Positions 15,014 to 22,796 of a DNA stretch of 64,000 nt are shown here, piece after piece. The DNA lies in assembly GCA_036567845.1 (NCBI GenBank), contig DATCTT010000187.1, positions 1 to 64,000 on the forward strand, given 5' to 3'. Each line of letters starts with the position of its first letter. The first letter of the stretch is position 1. This DNA is from MWAR01 sp036567845. Lineage in GTDB: Bacteria; Muiribacteriota; Ozemobacteria; Ozemobacterales; Ozemobacteraceae. The notes beneath the pieces were generated by a model. The model had not been told where the DNA came from. It ran no database searches and saw only the letters and a program-made list of their open reading frames with translations. The position numbers were made by a program, and so were the translations under genes.

Positions 15014-15038
15014 CTCTGTGTCTCCGTGTCTCTGTGGT
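15014..15038. repeat. Right inverted repeat flanking the GxxExxY gene
   Basis: CTCTGTGTCTCCGTGTCTCT followed by GTGGT; inverse of 14494-14518 with one mismatch. It ends 25 bases before the -35 box of the SLH protein promoter. Confidence 0.85.
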
Positions 15039-15063
15039 TCGTTGAAAAAGGAAAAATATTTTC

Positions 15064-15092
15064 TTGACTTTCGGAAAGTACACAAATATACT
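15064..15092 (+). promoter_or_regulatory. Strong sigma-70-type promoter of the SLH outer-membrane protein
   Basis: TTGACT (15064-15069), exactly 17 bases, TATACT (15087-15092). Predicted start near 15099, leaving an unusually long leader of about 266 bases before the ATG at 15365. Confidence 0.75.
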
Positions 15093-15098
15093 CTCGGA

Positions 15099-15364
15099 CC
15101 AAGGTGTAAGACCTCAAACACCAACCCAGGTGCACGGAAGGAGGTGCAACTGAAGTAGGTAGCCTGATAGGTGCGGTCCCAAACCTGAGGGCGAAGAAGA
15201 CAAGTAGAAGCGAGATCTTAAGGGTGCCAACGGAAAAACTGGAAGGGAACGTGGATACTTCAAGTGAAACCGGAAACACCCCCAAAAGAGAACAAATCGA
15301 ACGGATTCTTCCCCGCCAAGTGGTAAAAACTCCAAAAACCAAAATACCGAAAAGGGGAAAATCA
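15099..15364 (+). promoter_or_regulatory. Long 5' leader of the SLH protein mRNA
   Basis: A purine-rich, non-coding leader. It contains a possible stem GGTGT...ACACC close to the start and ends with AAAAGGGGAAAATCA, a good Shine-Dalgarno, just before the ATG. It could stabilise or regulate an abundant mRNA. I recognise no known riboswitch class. Confidence 0.4.
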
Positions 15365-17224
15365 ATGAAACGCATCTCCATGCTTCTGGTCCTGGCCCTG
15401 GTGCTCAGCACCGTGGCCGCCAGCGCCAATCCGTTCTCCGATGTACCGTTCTCTCACTGGGCTTACGACGCGGTCAACAAGCTCGCCGCCAAGGGCATCC
15501 TTCAGGGTTATCCTGACGGCACCTACAAGGGCGAAAAGCACGTCACCCGCTACGCTCTCGCCATGGTCACCGCCAAGATGCTCGCCAACGTCGAGCAGAT
15601 GCTCGAGAAGGGCATTGGCACGAACCTCGTCACCAAGTCCGACCTCCAGACCCTCGAGAAGCTCACCGTCGAGTTCGCTGACGAGCTGGCTCTTCTGGGC
15701 GTGAAGGTCACCGCTCTCGAAGACGACATGCAGGTCGTGAAGGAAGATGTCGCGACCCTGAAGAAGGACGTCGAGGGCATCAAGGACTACATGGCCAAGG
15801 GCGGTATGGAGAAGGTGAAGCTCTCCGGCGACATGCTCGTCCGCCACACCAGCCTGATCACCGACAACGATCTGTTCAATGACAACACCCGCGCTTACAC
15901 GCAGCTCCGCTTCCAGTTCCGCGCGAACATCGACGAGAACGTCACCGCCGTGGCTCGCTGGCACATGCTTGACAGCCAGGAAATGACGGTTCCCGGTTCG
16001 GGTCAGGGCACCAACGTTGGCGAGCGTGGCGGCCGCTGGGGCAACAACGGCCTCATCGGTGGCAACCGCGACAATCTGGATGCCGGCGCCGAGATCGACC
16101 TGGCCTACTTGAACATCAAAGACATGTTCCGCTTCGGTGGCGACTTCACCTTCGGCCGCAACTTCTATGCGACCGGTCACAGCCTCCTCCTCAGCGACTA
16201 CGTCGACGCGATCAAGTATGCCAAGCGCACTGGTGATGTCGATGTCGCCCTGTATTGCATCTATGACCTGCACGTCGGCAGCTTCGCTGACAAGGCTCTT
16301 GCCAATGACTACCGGAACCTCTGGGGCCTGACCCTCGGCACCAAGTATCGCGATCACGACCTCTACCTGAACCTCTTCGGTCAGGACGAGCCCGCTCGCG
16401 TGAACCAGCTCGCCGGTGTGCCCTCTATCCTCACGAATGTTGCTGGCGATCAGAGCAGCGACAAGATGTTCGACATCGAATTCGGCGGCAAGGGTCCCCT
16501 GGGGAAGAACGGTCACTGGGATTATGACCTGGGCTTCGCTTACACCGACTATCAGCTTGATGTTATCACTGGCGCTGGTCTGAACTTCATCAGCCCCGAA
16601 ATGCAGGGTTGGATGGGTCACGCCGCTGTGAAGTGGGATTCCAAGAAAGAGTGGGCCGCGAAACTCGGTTACACCTTCGCTGACGACGAGTCTGTCGGCG
16701 CCATCAGCCTCGACAACAATCGCCGCTATGACGACGGTATCGAGACCCCCTACGAAGACATCGCCCGTGGCAACACCTACTTCCGCCGTGGCCTGCTCAA
16801 CATGAGCGACATCAAGCTCCAGGTCGAGTATCGCCCTCGCAACACCAAGCACTACTTCCGCCTGGCCGGCGACTTCATGGACGAGCTGAAGGACACTGTG
16901 TCCAACGATCTGGCTCGCTATGCAAACGGTGGCAATGCGCGGTTTGTTGGCAATCCGGATCTGAACGCTGGTCAGACCACGAAGACCAACACTGCTTATG
17001 ACATCTACAACAACTTCCTCACCGCTGATCCGAAGGCGACCATCCTGACCTTCGAGTATCGCTATCAGCTGGCTGAGAACACCCGCATCCGCGTTGGCTA
17101 CACCGCCTTCGACATGACCGGCGACGCCGTTAAGGGTGCTGCCGCTGTCGCCGCCGGTACCGGCTCGACGGGCCGCGATTGGGATTACAACATGTTCTGG
17201 GCTGAGCTCTACAGCCGCTTCTAA
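15365..17224 (+). CDS. SLH-domain outer-membrane beta-barrel protein (OmpM-like)
   Basis: A 619-residue exported protein. Residues 1-23 are a signal peptide (MKRISMLLVLALVLSTVAAS, cleaved near SAN). Residues 24-75 form a single SLH domain (FSDVPFSHWAYDAVNKLAAK), which in diderms binds secondary cell-wall polymers or peptidoglycan. Residues 80-150 look like a coiled coil (LEDDMQVVKEDVATLKKDVEG). The rest has alternating aromatic strands of a porin-like barrel and ends in LYSRF, the terminal-Phe signal for barrel assembly. It therefore probably tethers the outer membrane to the wall and acts as a major porin. The strong promoter, long leader and perfect terminator fit a highly expressed protein. 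Confidence 0.88.
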   Translation: MKRISMLLVLALVLSTVAASANPFSDVPFSHWAYDAVNKLAAKGILQGYPDGTYKGEKHVTRYALAMVTAKMLANVEQMLEKGIGTNLVTKSDLQTLEKLTVEFADELALLGVKVTALEDDMQVVKEDVATLKKDVEGIKDYMAKGGMEKVKLSGDMLVRHTSLITDNDLFNDNTRAYTQLRFQFRANIDENVTAVARWHMLDSQEMTVPGSGQGTNVGERGGRWGNNGLIGGNRDNLDAGAEIDLAYLNIKDMFRFGGDFTFGRNFYATGHSLLLSDYVDAIKYAKRTGDVDVALYCIYDLHVGSFADKALANDYRNLWGLTLGTKYRDHDLYLNLFGQDEPARVNQLAGVPSILTNVAGDQSSDKMFDIEFGGKGPLGKNGHWDYDLGFAYTDYQLDVITGAGLNFISPEMQGWMGHAAVKWDSKKEWAAKLGYTFADDESVGAISLDNNRRYDDGIETPYEDIARGNTYFRRGLLNMSDIKLQVEYRPRNTKHYFRLAGDFMDELKDTVSNDLARYANGGNARFVGNPDLNAGQTTKTNTAYDIYNNFLTADPKATILTFEYRYQLAENTRIRVGYTAFDMTGDAVKGAAAVAAGTGSTGRDWDYNMFWAELYSRF

Positions 17225-17246
17225 TCCCTTAGCTTAACCAGTCCTC

Positions 17247-17280
17247 AAAGAGCCCCGCGAAAGCGGGGCTCTTTCCTTTT
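17247..17280 (+). terminator. Rho-independent terminator of the SLH protein gene
   Basis: AAAGAGCCCCGC-GAAA-GCGGGGCTCTTT, a perfect 12-bp stem with a GNRA tetraloop, followed by CCTTTT. Confidence 0.9.
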
Positions 17281-17407
17281 GTCCCGATCCTGGCAGGGCC
17301 GGTGCAAGGATTCGGTGGGAAGTGTCTCTCAAGATCGAGCGGCTGAGTTTGTGGCAATCCAAAGAACCGGTCTGTCGTTTGAGAGGCGTGTGAGCATCGG
17401 TGGCCAG

Positions 17408-17437
17408 TTGACAAAGGGTTGCCGGGGCTTCTACCAT
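17408..17437 (+). promoter_or_regulatory. Promoter of the secreted 325-residue protein
   Basis: TTGACA (17408-17413), 18 bases, TACCAT (17432-17437). Predicted start near 17444, giving a leader of about 33 bases. Confidence 0.55.
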
Positions 17438-17476
17438 ACGTCGAAACAGGTCATTTCAATGGAGGAGACGAAACTC

Positions 17477-18454
17477 ATGAAGAAACTCGTTTGTGGCCTC
17501 GTGATCGTGCTTGCGATGGCGGCCGCGCCGGCGTTTGCCGGGCTGATCGATCTGGTGCCGGCCGATTCGCCGTTCGTCCTCAATCTGAACATGGGCAAGC
17601 TGCTTGCCTTCGAGCCGATGAAGGCGATGGTCGACGAGACGTTCGGAACGGGCACCCCCGAAGGCAAGAAGGCCCTCGAAGAGTTCGTTGCCAAGCTCGG
17701 TTTCGACCCCTTCAAGCAGCTCGCCAACGTGATGGTCTACTCGTCGGAAGCCGGCTTCAAGGTCGAAGACATGCGGGACCACGTCGGCATCCTCGTCGAC
17801 GGCTCGTTCGATGCCAAGAAACTGGTTGAAGGCATCAAGGCCGACACCGAGCTGATGAAGCAGGTCGACCTCGTCGGGTTCGAAGGCCTGACCGCGATCG
17901 CCGGCAAGGACAGCGGCCGCAAGGCGGCGTTCCTCGACGAGAAAACGGCCGTTATGGGCGCCGATGAGATCATCAAGACCACCGCGACCGTGAAGAACGG
18001 TAAGGCCAAGGCCCTGGCGGCCGATCCGGCTTTTGCCGGCATGCTGAAGAAGGTCGACGCGAACGCCGGCATGTGGGGCTGCGCCCTCGTCACCGCCGAC
18101 ATGAAGGCCCAGGCGAAGTCCAACCCTGTCAGCGCCCCCCTGGCCGCCGCCAATGCGATGTTCCTGAGCGTCACCTTCGGCAAGGATATGGGCATCAACG
18201 CCGCCGCTGAAGTGGCCAAGGCCGACGAGGCCGCGGCCGTCGCCGAGTGCGTCAAGAACTACGTTGCCATGTTCAAGGCCTGGGCCGTCGATGTGCCCGA
18301 ACTGGTCGACGTCTTCAAGATGGCGAAGATCGAGACCGACGGCACGACCGTGAAGTTCGGCCTGAACCTGCCCAAGGCCCAGTTCGACACTTTCGTCGCC
18401 AAGATGCAGGAGCGCCTTGCCGCCCCGGCCACCCCTGCTGCTCCCGCCAAGTAA
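17477..18454 (+). CDS. Secreted Ala/Lys-rich protein of unknown function
   Basis: A 325-residue protein with a clear signal peptide (MKKLVCGLVIVLAMAAAPAFA, cleavage before GLIDLVPADS). The mature part alternates short hydrophobic strands with Ala/Lys/Asp-rich helices. It contains a possible twofold repeat: a SPFVLNLNMGKLLAFEPMK-type opening and a later MFLSVTFGKDMG segment. It ends in an Ala/Pro tail. No lipobox is present, so it should be soluble in the periplasm or secreted. The GGAGG start site is good; ATG 17459 is a weaker alternative. I do not recognise the family. It has its own promoter and terminator. Confidence 0.75.
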   Translation: MKKLVCGLVIVLAMAAAPAFAGLIDLVPADSPFVLNLNMGKLLAFEPMKAMVDETFGTGTPEGKKALEEFVAKLGFDPFKQLANVMVYSSEAGFKVEDMRDHVGILVDGSFDAKKLVEGIKADTELMKQVDLVGFEGLTAIAGKDSGRKAAFLDEKTAVMGADEIIKTTATVKNGKAKALAADPAFAGMLKKVDANAGMWGCALVTADMKAQAKSNPVSAPLAAANAMFLSVTFGKDMGINAAAEVAKADEAAAVAECVKNYVAMFKAWAVDVPELVDVFKMAKIETDGTTVKFGLNLPKAQFDTFVAKMQERLAAPATPAAPAK

Positions 18455-18488
18455 AGGCTGCGCAGGGATATCCCCTGTTGATCAGAGG

Positions 18489-18526
18489 CGCCGTCCCGGC
18501 AAATCGCCGGGGCGGCGTTGTCATTT
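18489..18526 (+). terminator. Probable terminator between convergent genes
   Basis: CGCCGTCCCGGC-aaatc-GCCGGGGCGGCG, a 12-bp stem with one mismatch, followed by TTGTCATTT. It stands 34 bases after the secreted protein's stop and overlaps the end of the converging gene. Confidence 0.65.
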
Positions 18527-20314
18527 CTGGGGAGCCGGCCGGTTCAGTTTCTCCCGCAGAACGGCGGCGACAAACACCGGAATGCTCAGCATCCGTCGGA
18601 ACCTCGATGGTTCTCGATACAGCCGGAACAGCCATTCGAGGGCGAATCTTTGCATCCAGAGCGGCGCGCGCGGCAGACGGCCCGAAAGAACATCGAAGCT
18701 GCCCCCGACGCCGATGGCGATCATGCCCCGGGCAACCGGCCGCAACTTCGCAATGAACTCCTCCTGCCGTGGAACGCCCATCGCGACGAACACCAGGCGG
18801 GGTTGTGCCGCGAGAATCGTTCGGATGACGTCTGCCTCCTCGGCGGAGTCGGGTGCGAAATAGCCATGGTGGGTGCCGGCGACGGAAAGACCTGGAATGC
18901 GCTCCTGGATCTGCTCAACGGCCACCTCGATGATTCCCGGCCTGGCGCCGACGAAATAAACGGATTGATGCGCTTCGGCCGCCAGGCGACACAGGTCATC
19001 CACGAGTCCCACGCCCGGAATGCGTTCGACGATCGGCGTGCCGAGCACATCCGCCGCCCAGACGAGACCGGCTCCATCGGGCAGAACGAGGGACGCCTGG
19101 CTCAGGGCCTGGGCGAACGAGCGGTCATGCCGGGCGCGTTCGAGAGCGAGGGAATCCGCGGTGATCAGGTGGTGAAACCCGTCTCCCGCTCCAAGCCACG
19201 CGGCGATCCGCGCCAGGGCGTTCTGGCGGGAAATCGCGTCGACCGGTGAGCCGAGGATCGTGATGCGCTTCTGCTTGTCGACGGCTTCCGATCCGGAATC
19301 AGCCGGGGCATGGTCTTCCTGGGCCGCGGGGCGGGCGAGAATCCGGATGAACCAGGCCAGAGTGGCAATGACAAGGACGGCGAGGGCGAGATAGCCCCAT
19401 GCCGCGGAGCGGCTCGCATACAGCAGAATCGCGAAATTCGGGGTCAGGAACACCAGGCCGGCGATCAGGACGAGACGGCGGCGCGGCAGACTCCAGGCGA
19501 AAGACCGGTGACGCAGGGCGGGGTCCGGCTCATACAGCTCGTTTCCGAGATATGAGAGAAGGATGAGAATGCTGACGAAGGCCGGAGGCAGCACAAGGAC
19601 GGCTGCCGGAACAAGAAGCCCGATGCCCAGCAGGGTTTTCGACCGGCCGAGCATCGAGAGGGCGGCGAGAAGCCAGCCGAGGGCGAGATGCCCCGAGCTT
19701 CCCAGAAGGAGCCGCCGGCCCAGGGCGGCCGACACCAGCACCAGAGACGGCGTGACGATCATCGAGAGCGTGAACGAAAAGGCGGCGGCTGGGGTCGTTT
19801 CCTGCCCGGAAAAAAAGAGGAGGAAGGTGAGTCCGCTTCCGAGACACAGCAGCGAGGGCATGCCGAAAATATATGAAGATATATACAGGCTGATGATGAT
19901 CGGGACAGGCCAGAACACGGCCAGCGCGATTCCGAGCGGATACGACGGATGGGTGACGGTCACGCCTGCCCAGGCGCCGCCGAGAAAGACGAAAAGCAGA
20001 TAGGGCAGCAGGACCCGCCAGGTGATCAGGCCGATGTCGTGCAGAAACCCGAGAAGCGCGCAGGCAAACGTGCCGGCGAGCAAGGCGATCGTTTCGGGGG
20101 AGGTTGCCGGTTCCGGGGAGAGAAAGGCGATCAGCACCCCCAGAACGACGGGGAGACCGCCGATGTATGTGCCGCGCCCCAGATGCCGGGTTGCGCGTTC
20201 GAGCAGGGCGACGCCCGGAACGCGCAGGGAGATGAGAAACAGCGAAAACGCGATTCCCGTGGCGGTCACGAGAATGCTGAGGGCGAATATCCACCCGATC
20301 GTCAACCCGTCCAT
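18521..20314 (-). CDS. Degenerate WecA/MraY-like membrane domain fused to WecG/TagA glycosyltransferase
   Basis: A 597-residue fusion. Residues 1-335 form about ten membrane helices with the outline of the polyprenyl-phosphate sugar-phosphate transferases (YIGGLPVVLGVLIAF, LLGFLHDIGLITWRVLLPY, SSGHLALGWLLAALSM). The catalytic DD pair is HD, and the NLIDGLDGLA segment is replaced by IFGMPSLLCLGSGL, so this half is probably inactive. Residues 350-597 are a WecG/TagA/CpsF (GT26) domain with intact motifs: ITADSLALERARHD, LPDGAGLVWA, RIPGVGLVDDL, FVAMGVPRQEEFI and GVGGSFDVLSGRLPRAP. It should add a second sugar to a lipid-linked intermediate. A small membrane protein is encoded 63 bases upstream. 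Confidence 0.85.
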   Translation of the reverse strand: MDGLTIGWIFALSILVTATGIAFSLFLISLRVPGVALLERATRHLGRGTYIGGLPVVLGVLIAFLSPEPATSPETIALLAGTFACALLGFLHDIGLITWRVLLPYLLFVFLGGAWAGVTVTHPSYPLGIALAVFWPVPIIISLYISSYIFGMPSLLCLGSGLTFLLFFSGQETTPAAAFSFTLSMIVTPSLVLVSAALGRRLLLGSSGHLALGWLLAALSMLGRSKTLLGIGLLVPAAVLVLPPAFVSILILLSYLGNELYEPDPALRHRSFAWSLPRRRLVLIAGLVFLTPNFAILLYASRSAAWGYLALAVLVIATLAWFIRILARPAAQEDHAPADSGSEAVDKQKRITILGSPVDAISRQNALARIAAWLGAGDGFHHLITADSLALERARHDRSFAQALSQASLVLPDGAGLVWAADVLGTPIVERIPGVGLVDDLCRLAAEAHQSVYFVGARPGIIEVAVEQIQERIPGLSVAGTHHGYFAPDSAEEADVIRTILAAQPRLVFVAMGVPRQEEFIAKLRPVARGMIAIGVGGSFDVLSGRLPRAPLWMQRFALEWLFRLYREPSRFRRMLSIPVFVAAVLREKLNRPAPQK

Positions 20315-20377
20315 GATGAAGTTATCGGCATGAACCGCAGGGGAAGGAGAGAAGGCTGGTCGGCCGGCACGCGCGGG

Positions 20378-20599
20378 TCACGGGGCGCCCGTGAGTTCCC
20401 ACTTGACGATGTAGTAGACGAAGCCCCCGAGAATGAAAAACTCGGAGTAGGCCATCAGCGGATACACCTTGCGCTTGGCGTCCCACCAGTCCCAGAAAAA
20501 GTTGAGGGCGTCGAACACGCTCAGCAGGATCTGCACGATCCAGTAAGCCGCGACGAACACCGCCGTCAGATACGCCGGGATGATGTAATAGAGCGCCAT
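20378..20599 (-). CDS. Small two-helix membrane protein
   Basis: A 73-residue protein with helices AYLTAVFVAAYWIVQILLSV and MAYSEFFILGGFVYYIV separated by an aromatic-rich, charged loop (FFWDWWDAKRKV). The ATG at 20599 lies 6 bases after the -10 box of a good promoter and lacks a Shine-Dalgarno, so it may be leaderless. It precedes the WecA-like/WecG fusion on the same strand and may work with it. No family is recognised. Confidence 0.6.
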   Translation of the reverse strand: MALYYIIPAYLTAVFVAAYWIVQILLSVFDALNFFWDWWDAKRKVYPLMAYSEFFILGGFVYYIVKWELTGAP

Positions 20600-20605
20600 G
20601 CCGCG

Positions 20606-20634
20606 ATGGTAGCACAGTCGGTGCCTTCCTTCAA
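20606..20634 (-). promoter_or_regulatory. Promoter of the small membrane protein-WecG operon, leaderless arrangement
   Basis: On the minus strand TTGAAG (20634-20629), 17 bases, TACCAT (20611-20606). The ATG at 20599 falls at the predicted transcription start. Confidence 0.5.
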
Positions 20635-20666
20635 CAGCACGGCTGCATTCCACGCCTGTCCCTCTG

Positions 20667-20695
20667 TTGCGGAAATCTCCCTGACAGGCTAGTAT
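20667..20695 (+). promoter_or_regulatory. Promoter opening the surface-glycan locus
   Basis: TTGCGG (20667-20672), 17 bases, TAGTAT (20690-20695). Predicted start near 20702 leaves only about 3 bases before ATG 20705, or about 21 bases if ATG 20723 is used. Confidence 0.5.
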
Positions 20696-20704
20696 GGCCG
20701 GGCT

Positions 20705-21565
20705 ATGGGCGCGGAAAACACGATGCAGATCACCGGGGCCGATTCCCTGATCGGAGAGGCCCTTGCGGCCGTCCGCGGGGAATTCCCGTTTGCAGGGTAC
20801 ATGGATGCGACGGGGGAGTCCGCAAGAAATATTGCGAAGATTATTCTTTCCTCGCTTCCCACCGGTTCCTCTGTTCTGGATTTCGGGTCAGGGCCCTGCG
20901 ACAAGACGGCCGTTCTCCAGAAACTCGGATACAGATGCACGGCCATCGACGATCTCGGCGACGACTGGCATCGGCTGGACGATAACAGGGCGCGGATTCT
21001 CGCGTTCATCCGGCACGCGGGGATCGTGTTCCACGAGGCCCCGACGGAGCAGCTCCGCGCGGCAGATGGCCGGCCATTCGACCTGCTGATGCTGAACGAC
21101 GTGCTCGAACACCTGCATGACTCGCCGCGGGAGCTGATGAACTCGCTTGTCAGCCTGGTGCGTCCGGGGGGGCACGTTCTGATCACCGTGCCGAATGCCG
21201 GCAACATCAGAAAACGACTGGCGTTGCTCCTCGGGAAGACCAATCTGCCCGCCTTCGAACTGTACTACTGGCAGGCCGGCCGGTGGCGCGGGCACGTCCG
21301 GGAGTATGTCCGATCCGATCTCCGGCTCCTGGCGGGGTATCTGGGTCTCACGGTTCTCGAGCTGCGCGGCTGTGACCACATGACCGGCAAGGTGCCCGCT
21401 ATTCTGAGGCCGCTATACCGGCTTGTCACAGGCGTATTCGACGGGTTCAAGGACACCTGGATGATGCTGTGCCGCAAGCCGGCGGACTGGAGTCCCCGAT
21501 TGGAACTGCCACCCGAGGAATTCAGGAAGATGATGAACACCTATAATGCCTACTCTTTTTCCTGA
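20705..21565 (+). CDS. SAM-dependent methyltransferase (class I)
   Basis: A 286-residue cytoplasmic protein with the SAM-binding motif SVLDFGSGPCDKTAVL (residues about 57-72), acidic post-I region CTAIDDLGDDW, motif II/III LLMLNDVLEHLHDSP and GGHVLITVPNAGN. The fold and neighbours point to methylation of a sugar or lipid-linked glycan, but the acceptor cannot be read from sequence. It is the first gene of the locus and overlaps the next glycosyltransferase by 20 bases. A run of seven G lies at 21166-21172 inside the gene. Confidence 0.85.
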   Translation: MGAENTMQITGADSLIGEALAAVRGEFPFAGYMDATGESARNIAKIILSSLPTGSSVLDFGSGPCDKTAVLQKLGYRCTAIDDLGDDWHRLDDNRARILAFIRHAGIVFHEAPTEQLRAADGRPFDLLMLNDVLEHLHDSPRELMNSLVSLVRPGGHVLITVPNAGNIRKRLALLLGKTNLPAFELYYWQAGRWRGHVREYVRSDLRLLAGYLGLTVLELRGCDHMTGKVPAILRPLYRLVTGVFDGFKDTWMMLCRKPADWSPRLELPPEEFRKMMNTYNAYSFS

Positions 21566-22739
21566 CCGCAGAATTCCGAATGGTCGAAAAATTCGGGTTG
21601 CCTGGCTGCTGACTCCCGTCACGTATGGCATGGGAGGCACATGGAAACATGTAAGCAACTGGGCCCGAGGTTTTGATCGGGAACGATTTGAATGTTGCCT
21701 CTTCTTTTGCCCGACGGCTCCGGAAAAAGAACAAGCTATTATGGAACATTTTGCCGGATTCCCCGGCCTTGTCGTGATTCCTGTCCGTGGATTGTATCCC
21801 GTCTCTCGGTGGATCCAAGGGGGGCTGCTGGAGCTGTATGCAGCTCTGAAAAACTGGAAGCCGGATATCCTTCACTCGATTTTTTTGCAGAGCGATATTG
21901 CCGCCGCTCTTGTTGGTCGTCGAGCTGGGATTCAGGTCCATATCTCTTCGTGGGAAAGCGATCCGTGTTACTGGCTTTCGCCAGGATGGAAGTATCCCCT
22001 CAACAATCTGGGATTCAACTACAGCAAACGCCGGATAGATCGGGTTATTGTCATTACCTCGCATATGCGCCGACTGGGGATTGACCGATTCCGAATCCCG
22101 GCTTCACGCATTTCTCAAGTCCCCGTTGGCTTGCCCCTGGAGGATTTTCCCCGGAGGAAGAACGTTGAGATTTGTGAACGTCCGTCGAGAAGCATTCGAA
22201 TCGGGACGATTGCCCGACTGTCTCCGGAAAAACTCGTTGATACGATCATTCGGGCAATTCCCCTGGTGCTGAAAGTCTTTCCTGATGCCCGCTTCATTAT
22301 TGCCGGGGACGGTCCGGAAAAATCACGACTGGAACAGCTTGCCGCTGATCTTGGCGTGGGTTTGAGCACCGAGTTTATCGGGTGGCAGACGGATATCGGG
22401 TCTGTGCTGCAGAATTTGGATATCTTTCTCTTTACATCGAGGGCAGAGGGCTTGCCGCTGGCTGTTCTCGAAGCTCAGGCTGCGATGGTTCCCACGATTG
22501 CTTCGAGTGTTGGGGGGGTGCCTGATATTATCCGGAATGGGGAAAACGGTCTATTGCTTTCGTCGGCCGCTCCGGAGGAACTTTCCACTCTTCTTCTGCG
22601 ATTGATTGGGGACCGGCTTCTTGCGTCATCATTGGCGGAAAATGGCAGAAAGGTTTTCGAATCAAGGTTCTTGCTCGACATTGAAATGGCTCGTATTCAA
22701 GATATATATTTGGAACTTTGGGAACGGGCGTATTCATGA
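21546..22739 (+). CDS. GT4 family glycosyltransferase
   Basis: A 397-residue GT-B enzyme of family 4. The N-terminal domain contains LLTPVTYGMGGTWKHVSNWA, a glycine-rich acceptor loop. The C-terminal donor domain has GTIARLSPEKLVD, FIIAGDGPEKSRLEQLA and the E-x7-E motif EGLPLAVLEAQA. It is expected to add one sugar from a nucleotide donor to a lipid-linked glycan at the inner face of the membrane. Linkage and sugar are not predictable. It has a run of seven G at 22512-22518. Base composition is visibly lower in GC than the 1-20 kb genes, as is much of the locus up to 47 kb. Confidence 0.88.
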   Translation: MPTLFPDRRIPNGRKIRVAWLLTPVTYGMGGTWKHVSNWARGFDRERFECCLFFCPTAPEKEQAIMEHFAGFPGLVVIPVRGLYPVSRWIQGGLLELYAALKNWKPDILHSIFLQSDIAAALVGRRAGIQVHISSWESDPCYWLSPGWKYPLNNLGFNYSKRRIDRVIVITSHMRRLGIDRFRIPASRISQVPVGLPLEDFPRRKNVEICERPSRSIRIGTIARLSPEKLVDTIIRAIPLVLKVFPDARFIIAGDGPEKSRLEQLAADLGVGLSTEFIGWQTDIGSVLQNLDIFLFTSRAEGLPLAVLEAQAAMVPTIASSVGGVPDIIRNGENGLLLSSAAPEELSTLLLRLIGDRLLASSLAENGRKVFESRFLLDIEMARIQDIYLELWERAYS

Positions 22740-22796
22740 AAGAGAAATCGCGATGCATTTTATGATGTGGCAGGGGATGTTGCCGGTGGCTGCGCA

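Noticed and set aside
15224..15364. N-terminal extension of the SLH protein from 15224
   Set aside because: It would bury the signal peptide behind 47 polar residues; the AGGGG site and signal peptide support 15365.
15362..16852. A 496-codon minus-strand frame over the SLH protein
   Set aside because: Shadow of a strongly supported exported protein with promoter and terminator.
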